From CAZEHO01 sp964511945 (GTDB taxonomy: Bacteria; Actinomycetota; Acidimicrobiia; Spongiisociales; UBA11373): a stretch of DNA of 64,000 bases. A program made the translations under genes and the position numbers. The notes beneath the pieces were generated by a model. It saw only the letters and a list, made by a program, of their open reading frames with translations, did not search any database and was not told the origin of the DNA. Location: assembly GCA_964511945.1 (NCBI GenBank), contig CAZEHO010000005.1, positions 48,315-112,314 on the forward strand, given 5' to 3'. Shown here piece by piece: positions 23,356 through 31,037 of this stretch; the stretch's first letter is position 1; each line of letters opens with the position of its first letter.

Positions 23356-24470
23356 CAGTCCCTTGCTCGCGTTGTGTCAGTGCCGAGTGAAGCGAGTCCA
23401 CCCCAGGATGAGTACCGCACTGTGCTCTTGACTCGGACGCGGACATCCGCAGCATCCCAACTGGATGGCACCGTGTACGCCGTGGACTCAGTCAACATGG
23501 CCCACGACGTTGAGGGTGACGCACTCTCGTATCTGACTCGCGTCCAGTCGCCCTCGTAGGAGCGATGGTTCTGGTCCTTGTTTGTCGGATAGTCGCATTG
23601 GGGGTTCGATTGATAGGTCACCTGCCGCACCCAGATCTCCAGAATCACGTACCCATACGTTGCCGAGGAGTAGATCTTCCGGTGATTCGTCCGGGCATCG
23701 ATAGTGGTCCCGCCTGCTGCCGCATAGTTCATCGACTGATAGATGCCGCCCCGGTCATATGCAGGCTGCCACTGGAGTGAAGCCGAGCCATCCTCAGGAT
23801 TCGACGTCGTGGTGTACCAATAGGAGACGCCCTCCGATCCCCACCAACTGGTTCCCTGTTCGAATCCCGCGTTGGCGTGGATTGTGTCAGGGTCGAGATC
23901 ACCGAGCTTATGCACGATGCCGCCGTAGCCATCCTGGGACAGACTCGGGGCGGTTGAGTTGACAGAGTGGCAAGTTGCCATGGTCTCGACTCCGCCCTCG
24001 AAAGCATCGGTCAAGCCTGTGTGCTCCTGACCAAGCAGATGCCCCATCTCGTGGCGTGTCCAATGCTCCATTGAAGCTGACGAAAGGAGGAAGTCGGGGT
24101 TCATCGAGATACTGGCCCCAGGCCAGGTACACTCGGCATGCCCCAGGCTGTCCGGGCTCCCTCCCGGAGAGTCATCCAGTTTCACCTCGACTGCGCCGCC
24201 TCCCGGGCCACTGACTTCGTACAGCGAGTCGACAACCTTCCCGCCATCCCAATCGAGAACAGCGTTCCAATCCAGGATCCCAGCTCGAGCCGCATTCTCC
24301 TGCCACGTCGACCACGCCCCACCGGGGCCGTCGTCGCTGAAGTAGAAGGTAACGGTGTCATCGATGCAGTTGTTCTGTGGGCGAGGGAAGGCACTCGCCG
24401 CCGGCGCGAGGCAAGCGACGAGCAGCGCCAAGATCCCGCAGAACCCACCCAGGCGTGCTCTATGTTTCAA
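23355..24470 (-). CDS. Secreted metzincin-type zinc metalloprotease
   Basis: The 371-aa protein has a signal peptide (about residues 1-28). Its zinc site is HEMGHLLGQEHTG, the HExxHxxGxxH metzincin motif, with a downstream Met in GGVETMATCH as the likely Met-turn. The region before the site (VTFYFSDDG, AGILDWNAVLDW) fits the catalytic domain, and the C-terminal half is a beta-rich, probably carbohydrate- or protein-binding domain (WYTTTSNPEDGSASLQW). It starts at TTG 24470 behind GGGAG. It is coupled to the lipoprotein gene and probably acts outside the cell. Confidence 0.8.
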   Translation of the reverse strand: MKHRARLGGFCGILALLVACLAPAASAFPRPQNNCIDDTVTFYFSDDGPGGAWSTWQENAARAGILDWNAVLDWDGGKVVDSLYEVSGPGGGAVEVKLDDSPGGSPDSLGHAECTWPGASISMNPDFLLSSASMEHWTRHEMGHLLGQEHTGLTDAFEGGVETMATCHSVNSTAPSLSQDGYGGIVHKLGDLDPDTIHANAGFEQGTSWWGSEGVSYWYTTTSNPEDGSASLQWQPAYDRGGIYQSMNYAAAGGTTIDARTNHRKIYSSATYGYVILEIWVRQVTYQSNPQCDYPTNKDQNHRSYEGDWTRVRYESASPSTSWAMLTESTAYTVPSSWDAADVRVRVKSTVRYSSWGGLASLGTDTTRARD

Positions 24471-24562
24471 CGGATGGCTCCCTTCAATCGGACATCCCCT
24501 TGTCCCTTATTGACCCGAGGAGCCAGAACGGTTCACGAATCTCTCACTCAATGGCTGCTGAT

Positions 24563-24632
24563 TGGGAGGTGCCACGGTCGAAGAGGAGCCGATTGGGAGA
24601 AGGTGGGGAGTGATCTGGGAGCAGTTTGGGAG
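24563..24632. repeat. GGGAG repeats phased at 11 bp
   Basis: GGGAG starts at 24595, 24606, 24617 and 24628, exactly 11 bp apart, with a fifth copy at 24564. The motif is mostly TGGGAG. The array lies in the divergent gap between the metzincin and the integrase and ends 45 bp before the integrase start. Confidence 0.75.
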
Positions 24633-24676
24633 CAGGTGACCTCATCATTGCTGGAGGAGGAGCTCACTGAGGTGCT

Positions 24677-25807
24677 GTGGTGGCTCACATTCGACGAACC
24701 CGATCCGGCAAGTGGCAGGCCCGCTACATGGATCCGTCGGGGCGGGAGCGTGCTCGCAGCTTCCGTCGCAAGCTCGATGCTGAACGCTTCATCGCGACCG
24801 TCGAAGCGGACAAGGTCCGTGGCGAGTGGACCGACCCTGAGCTAGGTCGTCGGAAGTTCGAGGATGTGCTTCCCACCTGGAGAGCGAGTCGGGTGGATCT
24901 CCGACCGTCGACGCGGGCCACCGATGAGTCCCTACTCCGCAACCATGTGCTCCCCCACTTCGCAGGTCGCCGGATTGGATCGGTCCGGCCGACGGATGTC
25001 CAGGCGTTTGTCGTTGAACTGGAGTCGAAGGGGATTTCGCCGGCGACGATCCGCCTGGCGTATCTCCTCGTGCGCCGCGTCTTCAAGACAGCCGTTGAAG
25101 CTGAACTGATCTCGCGCTCACCGTGTCGGTCGATCAAGCTCCCGCGCCGCCTCCCGATCGAGATGCGATTCCTCGATGCCAACGAAGTGGCAGCGCTCGC
25201 GGCCGCCGTGCGTTCCGAGCATCGGGCTCTCGTGATCACAGCCGCATACACGGGCTGCCGCTTCGGGGAGTTGGCGGGGCTCCGGCTGCCCCGCCTGGAT
25301 CTCATCAGACGTCGCCTGACAGTTGTGGAAGCTCTCGTCGAGGTTCGAGGTCACGTCACCCTGGACGAACCCAAGACTGCAGCAGCGCGTCGCAGGATCG
25401 CTCTCCCCGAGTTCCTCTGCGACGAACTCACCCGACACCTTGAGAGGTACCCGCCAGGCGCCGACGGCTCCGTGTTCGGATCGCCTGACGGTGGGCCCCT
25501 GCGTCGAACCAACTTCCGAAACCGCGACTGGAAAGCAGCCGTTCAGGCAACCGTTGGCGAACCGATGCGTTTCCACGACCTGCGTCACACCCACGCTGCG
25601 ATGCTCATCGCCCAAGGAGAGCACCCAAAGGTCATCCAGTCCCGCCTCGGCCACTCCTCGATACAGGTCACTCTCGACACCTATGGGCACCTCTTCGACG
25701 GCATCGATGACGCCGCGGCGGAGCGTCTCCACGAGGCATTCGGACGGACTCTGACGGACTCCAGACGGACTCTGAGCCCTGATCAGGGTCTCGAGCTCGG
25801 TCTCTGA
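24677..25807 (+). CDS. int: Tyrosine-family site-specific integrase
   Basis: The 376-aa recombinase has an N-terminal AP2-like arm-binding region (IRRTRSGKWQARYMDPSGRE), a core-binding SAM-like domain (about 60-165), and a catalytic domain with Arg in GCRFGELAG, HDLRHTHA (HxxR), LGHSS and the nucleophile Tyr in DTYGHLF. All key residues are present, so it is probably active. It starts at GTG 24677 with GAGG 4 nt upstream. Its last codons contain repeats that match the other island end. It reads towards the tRNA-Pro it uses as attachment site. Confidence 0.93.
   Translation: MVAHIRRTRSGKWQARYMDPSGRERARSFRRKLDAERFIATVEADKVRGEWTDPELGRRKFEDVLPTWRASRVDLRPSTRATDESLLRNHVLPHFAGRRIGSVRPTDVQAFVVELESKGISPATIRLAYLLVRRVFKTAVEAELISRSPCRSIKLPRRLPIEMRFLDANEVAALAAAVRSEHRALVITAAYTGCRFGELAGLRLPRLDLIRRRLTVVEALVEVRGHVTLDEPKTAAARRRIALPEFLCDELTRHLERYPPGADGSVFGSPDGGPLRRTNFRNRDWKAAVQATVGEPMRFHDLRHTHAAMLIAQGEHPKVIQSRLGHSSIQVTLDTYGHLFDGIDDAAAERLHEAFGRTLTDSRRTLSPDQGLELGL
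25744..25774. repeat. Right arm-type repeats in the integrase 3' end
   Basis: ACGGACTC begins at 25744, 25754 and 25765. The 20-bp stretch at 25755-25774 is identical to 20743-20762 near attL. The repeats encode the integrase C-terminus. Confidence 0.6.
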
Positions 25808-25814
25808 CGACGAA

Positions 25815-25837
25815 AAACCCCCGCTGAGCAGGGGTTT
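25815..25837. terminator. Bidirectional Rho-independent terminator
   Basis: AAACCCC and GGGGTTT pair around a GC-rich loop between the integrase stop and the tRNA 3' end. The minus-strand copy ends in five T, so it is a good terminator for tRNA-Pro. Confidence 0.75.
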
Positions 25838-25840
25838 CTC

Positions 25841-25885
25841 TGGTCGGGCTGGCCGGATTTGAACCGGCGACCTCTTGACCCCCAG
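25841..25885. repeat. Right attachment site (attR core) in tRNA-Pro
   Basis: Exact match to 20590-20634 and part of the functional tRNA. The island copy therefore restores the tRNA 3' end. Confidence 0.88.
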
Positions 25886-25918
25886 TCAAGCGCGCTAACC
25901 AAGCTGCGCCACAGCCCG
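25841..25918 (-). tRNA. tRNA-Pro(GGG) with encoded CCA
   Basis: The 78-nt sequence folds into a cloverleaf: acceptor CGGGCTG/CAGCCCG, D stem GCGC/GCGC, anticodon stem CTTGA/TCAAG around anticodon GGG, T stem GCCGG/CCGGC with loop TTCAAAT, discriminator A and encoded CCA. It reads proline codons CCC and CCU. Its 3' part is the integration site of the island. Confidence 0.93.
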
Positions 25919-25941
25919 TCGTCCCGGAGTGTACCGGGGAT

Positions 25942-27264
25942 CTACTGCTCGCTTGCTCGCTTGCGAGCCCGGGCGCGAAGCCGGATCGGGGTCCCGGAGA
26001 ACTCGTAGGTATCGCGTAGGCGGTTCTCCACGAACCGGAGGTAATCCGGACCGAGTTCGCCGCCACGGGTGAACAGGATGATCGTCGGAGGCTCGGTGCC
26101 TGCCTGGGTGGCGTACATGATCCGTGCCCGGCGGCCGCGCCGAACCGGCGGCGGGTGGGCCTCCTGCCAGGCCCGGATGCGGCGGTTCAGTTCGGGTGTC
26201 TGGATACGGGTACGCCGGGTGTCGAGCACGTGACGCACGGCCGGGGCGAGGCGCTTGAGGCGGGCGCCGGTCTGGGCGGAAATCCGCAGCACCGGAGCCC
26301 AGCCGACGAAGCCCAGGCGGTCGCCGGCTCCATCCTCCGTCCAATCCTTCTCCTCGGGCTCGGCGACATCCCACTTGTTCAGCATCACAATGAGTCCTGC
26401 CCCGGCGGCAACGATCTCCTCTGCAAGGCGCTGCTCCTGGTGGGTCACGCCCTGGGTGGCATCGATGACCAGCAAGGCGACGTCGGCCTCGGCGAGCGCT
26501 TCACGAGCCCGCATCACCGAGTAGTACTCGGTTGCCTCGTCGACTTTGGCGGCGCGTCGGATTCCGGCGGTGTCCCAGATGCGGAACGGCTCGCCGTCGA
26601 GGTCTATCACGGCATCGATCGGATCGCGGGTCGTGCCGGGAACCGGTGAGACGAGGACCCGCTCCTCGCCGAGCAAGCGGTTGAGCAGGGTGGACTTGCC
26701 GACATTGGGGCGGCCGAGGATGGCGAGGGTGGCGATCCCGGGCTCCTCATCGTCGGGTTCTTCGCATTCCGGGAGCAAGGCGACGATGTCGTCGAGGAGA
26801 TCGCCGGTATTGCGGCCGTGGAGCGCGCTGACCGGATGCGGATCGCCCAATCCCAGGGTGTAGAGATGGCCGAGGTCGATGTCGACCTTCGGGCTATCTG
26901 CCTTGTTGGCCACGAGCAATGCCGGGACACCGGATTGCTGGACCAGTCTGGCGACGGCGACATCGTCATCTGTGAAGTCGGTGGTGGCGTCGGCCACGAA
27001 GATCACCACATCCGCCGCGCTGAGAGCCGCCTCTGCCTGAATCCGGATCCCTGAGGTCAGTTCCTCATCGCCGACGGCCCAGCCTCCGGTGTCGACAAGG
27101 AGGAAGGCTCGTCCCGCCCAGTCGGCGCGGAACTCGCGCCGGTCGCGGGTGACCCCCGGCTTCTCCTCGACCACCGCGGCGCGGCGCCGCAGGATCCGGT
27201 TCACGAGGGTGGACTTCCCGACGTTCGGGCGTCCGACGACGGCGACGACCGGAAGGCTGCTCAC
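25942..27264 (-). CDS. der: Ribosome-assembly GTPase Der (EngA)
   Basis: The 440-aa protein has two GTPase domains in tandem, each with GRPNVGKST as P-loop (near residues 11 and 185), VTRDRR and GTTRDP switch I, DTGG and DTAG switch II, and NKAD and NKWD base motifs, followed by a C-terminal KH-like domain. Der supports maturation of the 50S ribosomal subunit. It starts at GTG 27264 behind CGGAG. It is convergent with the integrated island side and divergent from ispH. Confidence 0.97.
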   Translation of the reverse strand: MSSLPVVAVVGRPNVGKSTLVNRILRRRAAVVEEKPGVTRDRREFRADWAGRAFLLVDTGGWAVGDEELTSGIRIQAEAALSAADVVIFVADATTDFTDDDVAVARLVQQSGVPALLVANKADSPKVDIDLGHLYTLGLGDPHPVSALHGRNTGDLLDDIVALLPECEEPDDEEPGIATLAILGRPNVGKSTLLNRLLGEERVLVSPVPGTTRDPIDAVIDLDGEPFRIWDTAGIRRAAKVDEATEYYSVMRAREALAEADVALLVIDATQGVTHQEQRLAEEIVAAGAGLIVMLNKWDVAEPEEKDWTEDGAGDRLGFVGWAPVLRISAQTGARLKRLAPAVRHVLDTRRTRIQTPELNRRIRAWQEAHPPPVRRGRRARIMYATQAGTEPPTIILFTRGGELGPDYLRFVENRLRDTYEFSGTPIRLRARARKRASEQ

Positions 27265-27351
27265 GGCAGTCTCCGGGCGCGCTGGGGGAGCTGAGGTCGT
27301 CGGATCATCGGCGGCAGGATAGGTCGCTCACGGTTGCGGCAACTCGCTTCC

Positions 27352-27357
27352 TACCAT
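27352..27357 (+). promoter_or_regulatory. -10 element of a probable leaderless mRNA
   Basis: TACCAT lies 6 nt before the ATG at 27364 and decides the ispH start. Confidence 0.5.
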
Positions 27358-27363
27358 GCCGGT

Positions 27364-28410
27364 ATGCCGGAACGAGTTCTCCTCGCCGAACCGCGCGGCT
27401 TCTGCGCCGGGGTCGAGATGGCGATCAAGGCACTGACCTGGATGGTGCGCGTCTTCACCCCGCCGGTCTACTGCTACCACGAGATCGTGCACAACGCTTC
27501 GGTGGTGTCGGCATTCGAGCGGGCCGGCGTGGTGTTCGTCGACACGATCGATGAGGTCCCTGAAGGGGCTCCGGTGATGCTGTCGGCACACGGTTCGGCT
27601 CCCGACGTGGTGGCTGCGGCGGCCGCTCGCAGTGCCGTGATGGTCGATGCCGTGTGCCCTTTGGTCACCAAAGTGCATCACGAGGTCAAGCGTATGGCCG
27701 GCAAGGGGTTCGACATCATCTACGTCGGTCACGAGGGCCATGACGAGGCGGTGGGAACGGTTGCCGAAGCCCCCGACTCCGTCACGCTGATCGATCCGGT
27801 CCGGGGTCTGGGCGGCTTTGCGCCGCGGGACGAGCAACGGGTGGCGCTGCTGGCACAGACCACCCTCGGCCGTTACGAGTGGGAGGCGGTGCTCGACGAC
27901 GCAGCCGACCGCTACTCCGATCTGTGGACGGCCCGCAAGAGCGATCTCTGCTACGCCACGACGAACCGTCAGGATGCGATCCAGCTCCTGGCGGAACGCT
28001 CGGACGTGGTCCTCGTGGTCGGCAGTGAGAACTCGTCGAACACCCAGGCTTTAGTCCGGGTCGCCAGAGCTGCCGGGTGTGCGGCCCATCGCGTCGACGG
28101 GCCCGGATCAATCCGGCCGGAGTGGCTCGACGGCGCAACCATCGTCGGAGTGACCGCCGGGGCGTCGGCTCCCGATCAGTCGGTCCGGGCCGTCATCGAG
28201 GCGGTCGCGCCGAGGGACGGTGTCGAACTCGTCTCGGTGACTGAAGAAGGCGAGTACTTCCCACCCCCACCGCAGCTGCGGGCCATGTTGACGACGCTGC
28301 AAGCGGTCGTCGAGGGAGGCTGGAGCACCCCTGAGGCCGGAAGACCGGGGCCACTCGACGACGATCGGTCCTGGGATGCAGCCGAGGCGCTCGACCTGCT
28401 CGCCCTCTAG
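27364..28410 (+). CDS. ispH: 4-hydroxy-3-methylbut-2-enyl diphosphate reductase
   Basis: This 348-aa iron-sulfur enzyme makes IPP and DMAPP in the last step of the MEP pathway. The three cluster cysteines are in GFCAGVEMA (Cys14), DAVCPLVTKVHHEV and SDLCYATTNRQ, with YHEIVHN, VGHEGHDEA, and the GSENSSNTQ substrate site. An in-frame ATG 30 nt upstream is rejected because the -10 element fits 27364. The 4Fe-4S cluster site is complete. It is divergent from der and convergent with cmk. Confidence 0.96.
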   Translation: MPERVLLAEPRGFCAGVEMAIKALTWMVRVFTPPVYCYHEIVHNASVVSAFERAGVVFVDTIDEVPEGAPVMLSAHGSAPDVVAAAAARSAVMVDAVCPLVTKVHHEVKRMAGKGFDIIYVGHEGHDEAVGTVAEAPDSVTLIDPVRGLGGFAPRDEQRVALLAQTTLGRYEWEAVLDDAADRYSDLWTARKSDLCYATTNRQDAIQLLAERSDVVLVVGSENSSNTQALVRVARAAGCAAHRVDGPGSIRPEWLDGATIVGVTAGASAPDQSVRAVIEAVAPRDGVELVSVTEEGEYFPPPPQLRAMLTTLQAVVEGGWSTPEAGRPGPLDDDRSWDAAEALDLLAL

Positions 28411-28414
28411 CTGT

Positions 28415-29071
28415 CTAGCGGTGGTCCGACTGTTCCACGATCCGCAGCACGGCTGCAACGACCGCGTCGATCCCCAGTTCCGAGGTATCCAGGATCATCG
28501 CGTCATCGGCCGGCCGCAGCGGTGAGGCAGCCCGGCCGGAGTCGGCGGCATCGCGGCGGCGGAGATCCGCGGCAATCTCGTCGACGTTGAGATCCGCGGC
28601 CTCGGCATCTCCGGCACGGCGCCGGGCCCGGACCTCGGCGCTTGCGGTCAGATAGATCTTCGCCGTGGCGTCGGGGAACACCACGGTGCCGATGTCGCGC
28701 CCCTCGACCACCGCGCTGCCTCCGTGGCGATCCACCCAGGCCCGCTGCTGGTCCACAACGATCTCCCGGAGTTCCGGGACTGCAGAAACAGCGCTAACCG
28801 CCGCCGTGACCTCCGGGCTGCGGATCTCGGTGGAGACGTCTGCCCCGTCGAGGTGGATCATTCCGTCCCGGTAGTCGAGGTCGGAGGCTCGAACGACCGC
28901 CACCGCCCCCGGTCCGTCGTCGGGTGCCACACCGGCGTTGAGGACTGCAACGGTTGCGGCCCGGTAGTACGAACCGGTGTCCAGGTACGCGACTCCGAGC
29001 GCGGCGGCGACCCCACGAGCCACCGTGCTCTTCCCTACTCCCCCGGGCCCATCTATGGCAACGACGACCAC
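28415..29071 (-). CDS. cmk: Cytidylate kinase
   Basis: The 218-aa enzyme phosphorylates CMP and dCMP with ATP. P-loop GPGGVGKST is at residues 8-16, followed by YLDTGSYYRA, VVEGRDIGTVVFPDA and the KIYLTASAEVRARRR lid. It starts at GTG 29071, which overlaps the aroA end by 19 nt. In mycobacteria cmk sits in the same neighbourhood between rluB and der. Confidence 0.96.
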   Translation of the reverse strand: MVVVAIDGPGGVGKSTVARGVAAALGVAYLDTGSYYRAATVAVLNAGVAPDDGPGAVAVVRASDLDYRDGMIHLDGADVSTEIRSPEVTAAVSAVSAVPELREIVVDQQRAWVDRHGGSAVVEGRDIGTVVFPDATAKIYLTASAEVRARRRAGDAEAADLNVDEIAADLRRRDAADSGRAASPLRPADDAMILDTSELGIDAVVAAVLRIVEQSDHR

Positions 29072-30330
29072 ACCCGCTCCAGCGCTTCGGCGAATCCCGG
29101 CCAGGATACGGCCGAGGCCTCGAACCCGTCGATCTCCACGGTGCCCGCGGTGGTGGCCCCTACGGCGGCTGCCATCGCGATGCGGTGATCGCCTGCAGCG
29201 TCCACCCGACCGGGCTGCAGGCGAGCGCCACCCTCGATGACGAGCCCGTCCTCCGTCGGTTCGGCGATGCCGCCGAGGTGTTCGATCAGGGCCACCGTCG
29301 AGGCGATACGGTCGCTTTCCTTCGCCCGAAGCTCGGCTGCATCGCTGATCGTGGTGGGCCCGTCGGCGGTTGCCGCCAGGAGAGCGAGTAGCGGCAGTTC
29401 ATCAAGGCAGCGGACGGTCAGTTCTCCTGAGATGGTTGTTCCACGGAGGCCACCTCCGGTGACCCTGACGTCTCCGACCGGCTCTCCGGTGGAGTCGCCC
29501 GTGACGGTGCCGTGGATCTCAGCCCCCATGTCCTCGAGAACGGCGAGAAAGCCGATCCGGCCGGGGTTGAGGGCAATCCCTCGGGCCGTGACCCGGGAGC
29601 CGTCCCGGAGAGCCGCAGAGGCGAGCAGGAACGCGGCGGACGAGGGGTCCCCGGGGACCTGCCATTCCGTAGCCGGAAGCGGACCCGGATCGATCCGGAA
29701 CGCGGTCCTCGATTCCCAGGCTCCCCGATGCATCGCGACGAGAGCACGTTCGGTGTGGTCGCGGAATCCGGGCGGCGAGTCGATGGTGGTCGGGCCGAAT
29801 CCCTGCAGCGCGGCCAGAGCGACGGCCGAGCGGACCTGAGCAGATGCGACACCGATCTGGACCTTGGCGCCCCGGAGCGGGGTCCCCCCGACGGTGACGG
29901 GGGCGGTTCCGCCGGCGGAGACCGCAATCGCGGCACCGAGCTCGCTGAGAGGCGCGACCAGGCGCCGCATCGGCCGCTTCATGAGCGAGGCATCACCGAT
30001 CAAAGTGCTCGAGAACGGCCGGCCGGCGAGGGCTCCGGCGAGCAACCGCATGGTGGTGCCTGAGTTGCTGACGTCGATCGCCGCTGGGGGCTCGGTCCAG
30101 TGCCCGACCCCGGGCGAATCGATCACTCCGTCATCGGTGACCGTGACTCCGAGCAGGCGCAGGGCGGCGGCGGTAGACGCGACGTCCCCGCCCGGGGCAA
30201 GGCCGGTGGCACTGCTGCGCCCTTCGGCCATGGCGGCAAAGATCAGTGCCCGGTGCGACAACGATTTGTCGCCGGGGACCGAGACGTCGGCGGCGAAGCG
30301 TGCTGCGGGGCCGGTGATGGTGGTGGTCAC
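29053..30330 (-). CDS. aroA: 3-phosphoshikimate 1-carboxyvinyltransferase (EPSP synthase)
   Basis: The 425-aa shikimate-pathway enzyme joins shikimate-3-phosphate and phosphoenolpyruvate. It shows VPGDKSLSHRALIFAAMA, NSGTTMRLLAG, the second-half GDPSSAAFLLASAAL, DELPLLALLA, LRAKESDRI and GDHRIAMA. It starts at GTG 30330, overlapping the pseudouridine synthase stop (GTGA). Both the order with cmk and the coupling indicate an operon. Class I-type motifs are present, without any obvious resistance change. Confidence 0.96.
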   Translation of the reverse strand: MTTTITGPAARFAADVSVPGDKSLSHRALIFAAMAEGRSSATGLAPGGDVASTAAALRLLGVTVTDDGVIDSPGVGHWTEPPAAIDVSNSGTTMRLLAGALAGRPFSSTLIGDASLMKRPMRRLVAPLSELGAAIAVSAGGTAPVTVGGTPLRGAKVQIGVASAQVRSAVALAALQGFGPTTIDSPPGFRDHTERALVAMHRGAWESRTAFRIDPGPLPATEWQVPGDPSSAAFLLASAALRDGSRVTARGIALNPGRIGFLAVLEDMGAEIHGTVTGDSTGEPVGDVRVTGGGLRGTTISGELTVRCLDELPLLALLAATADGPTTISDAAELRAKESDRIASTVALIEHLGGIAEPTEDGLVIEGGARLQPGRVDAAGDHRIAMAAAVGATTAGTVEIDGFEASAVSWPGFAEALERVWSSLP

Positions 30331-31037
30331 TGGGCAGCAGCGTAGAGGGTGCGGACCTCATCGATGGTCAGCGGCCGGGAGCTTCCCGGCTTGAGATCTC
30401 GATCGGTCAAAGGCCCGATGGCGGTGCGGACCAACGCGGCCACCGGGAACCCGATCGCCTCGAACATCCGGCGCACCTCGCGATTGCGTCCCTCCCCCAT
30501 CACCACTTCTATGAGTGCCTCGTCGCGGAGCTCATCCAGCTGGCGGGCAGAGACCGCGGCTGCGGGACCATCGTCGAGCTGCACACCATCCACCAACTGG
30601 CGCAACTGATCCCGGCGCGGGATACCGCCGACTCTGGCGACGTAGGTCTTGGTCACGCCGTATCGCGGGTGGGTGAGCCGCATGGTCAGGTCGCCGTCGT
30701 TCGTCACGATGAGGAGCCCCTCCGAGTCGGCATCGAGCCGGCCGACCGGGTACACCCTGGCATCGGAGGGCACGAGATCGAGCACGGTGCTGCGGCCCTG
30801 AGGATCGTCGGCGGTGCTGATGACACCAACCGGCTTGTACACCAGGAAGTAGACGAGGTCGGGCTTCACCGGGAGCCGAATCCCATCGACTTCGACCAGG
30901 GCGGTTGCCGGATCGATCTTCTGCCCGAGATGAGCCGGTTCGCCGTCCACGGTGACCCGGCCGGCCTTGATCAGGTCCTCGGCGGTGCGGCGGGAGGCGA
31001 TCCCGGCGTGTGCGATCAGCTTCTGGAGTCGCTCGAT
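30327..31037 (-). CDS. RsuA/RluB-family pseudouridine synthase, possible ATC start
   Basis: The 236-aa protein has an S4 RNA-binding domain (ERLQKLIAHAGIASRRTAED, then GRVTVDG) and the catalytic domain with YPVGRLDADSEGLLIVTNDG, where Asp is the nucleophile, and GRNREVRRMFEAIG. It modifies 23S or 16S rRNA. Between the preceding in-frame stop (31211) and a GTG inside the S4 domain there is no ATG, GTG or TTG. The family alignment puts the initiator at an ATC codon (31037) with GGAGG 4 nt before it. This may be a rare start or a sequence error (ATG). Confidence 0.85.
   Translation of the reverse strand: MERLQKLIAHAGIASRRTAEDLIKAGRVTVDGEPAHLGQKIDPATALVEVDGIRLPVKPDLVYFLVYKPVGVISTADDPQGRSTVLDLVPSDARVYPVGRLDADSEGLLIVTNDGDLTMRLTHPRYGVTKTYVARVGGIPRRDQLRQLVDGVQLDDGPAAAVSARQLDELRDEALIEVVMGEGRNREVRRMFEAIGFPVAALVRTAIGPLTDRDLKPGSSRPLTIDEVRTLYAAAQ

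Larger units (their letters stand above)
20590..25885. mobile_element. Integrated genomic island at tRNA-Pro(GGG)
   Basis: A 5.3-kb element flanked by exact 45-bp direct repeats of the tRNA 3' part. The tyrosine integrase at the right end reads towards the tRNA it uses. Cargo on the minus strand is a secreted metzincin, a lipoprotein, a DUF6941-type protein, and a BrnT-like/ribbon-helix-helix pair. No replication, capsid or conjugation gene is visible, so it may be a small satellite or a decayed remnant of a larger element. The cargo looks somewhat less GC-rich than the flanks by eye. Confidence 0.88.
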
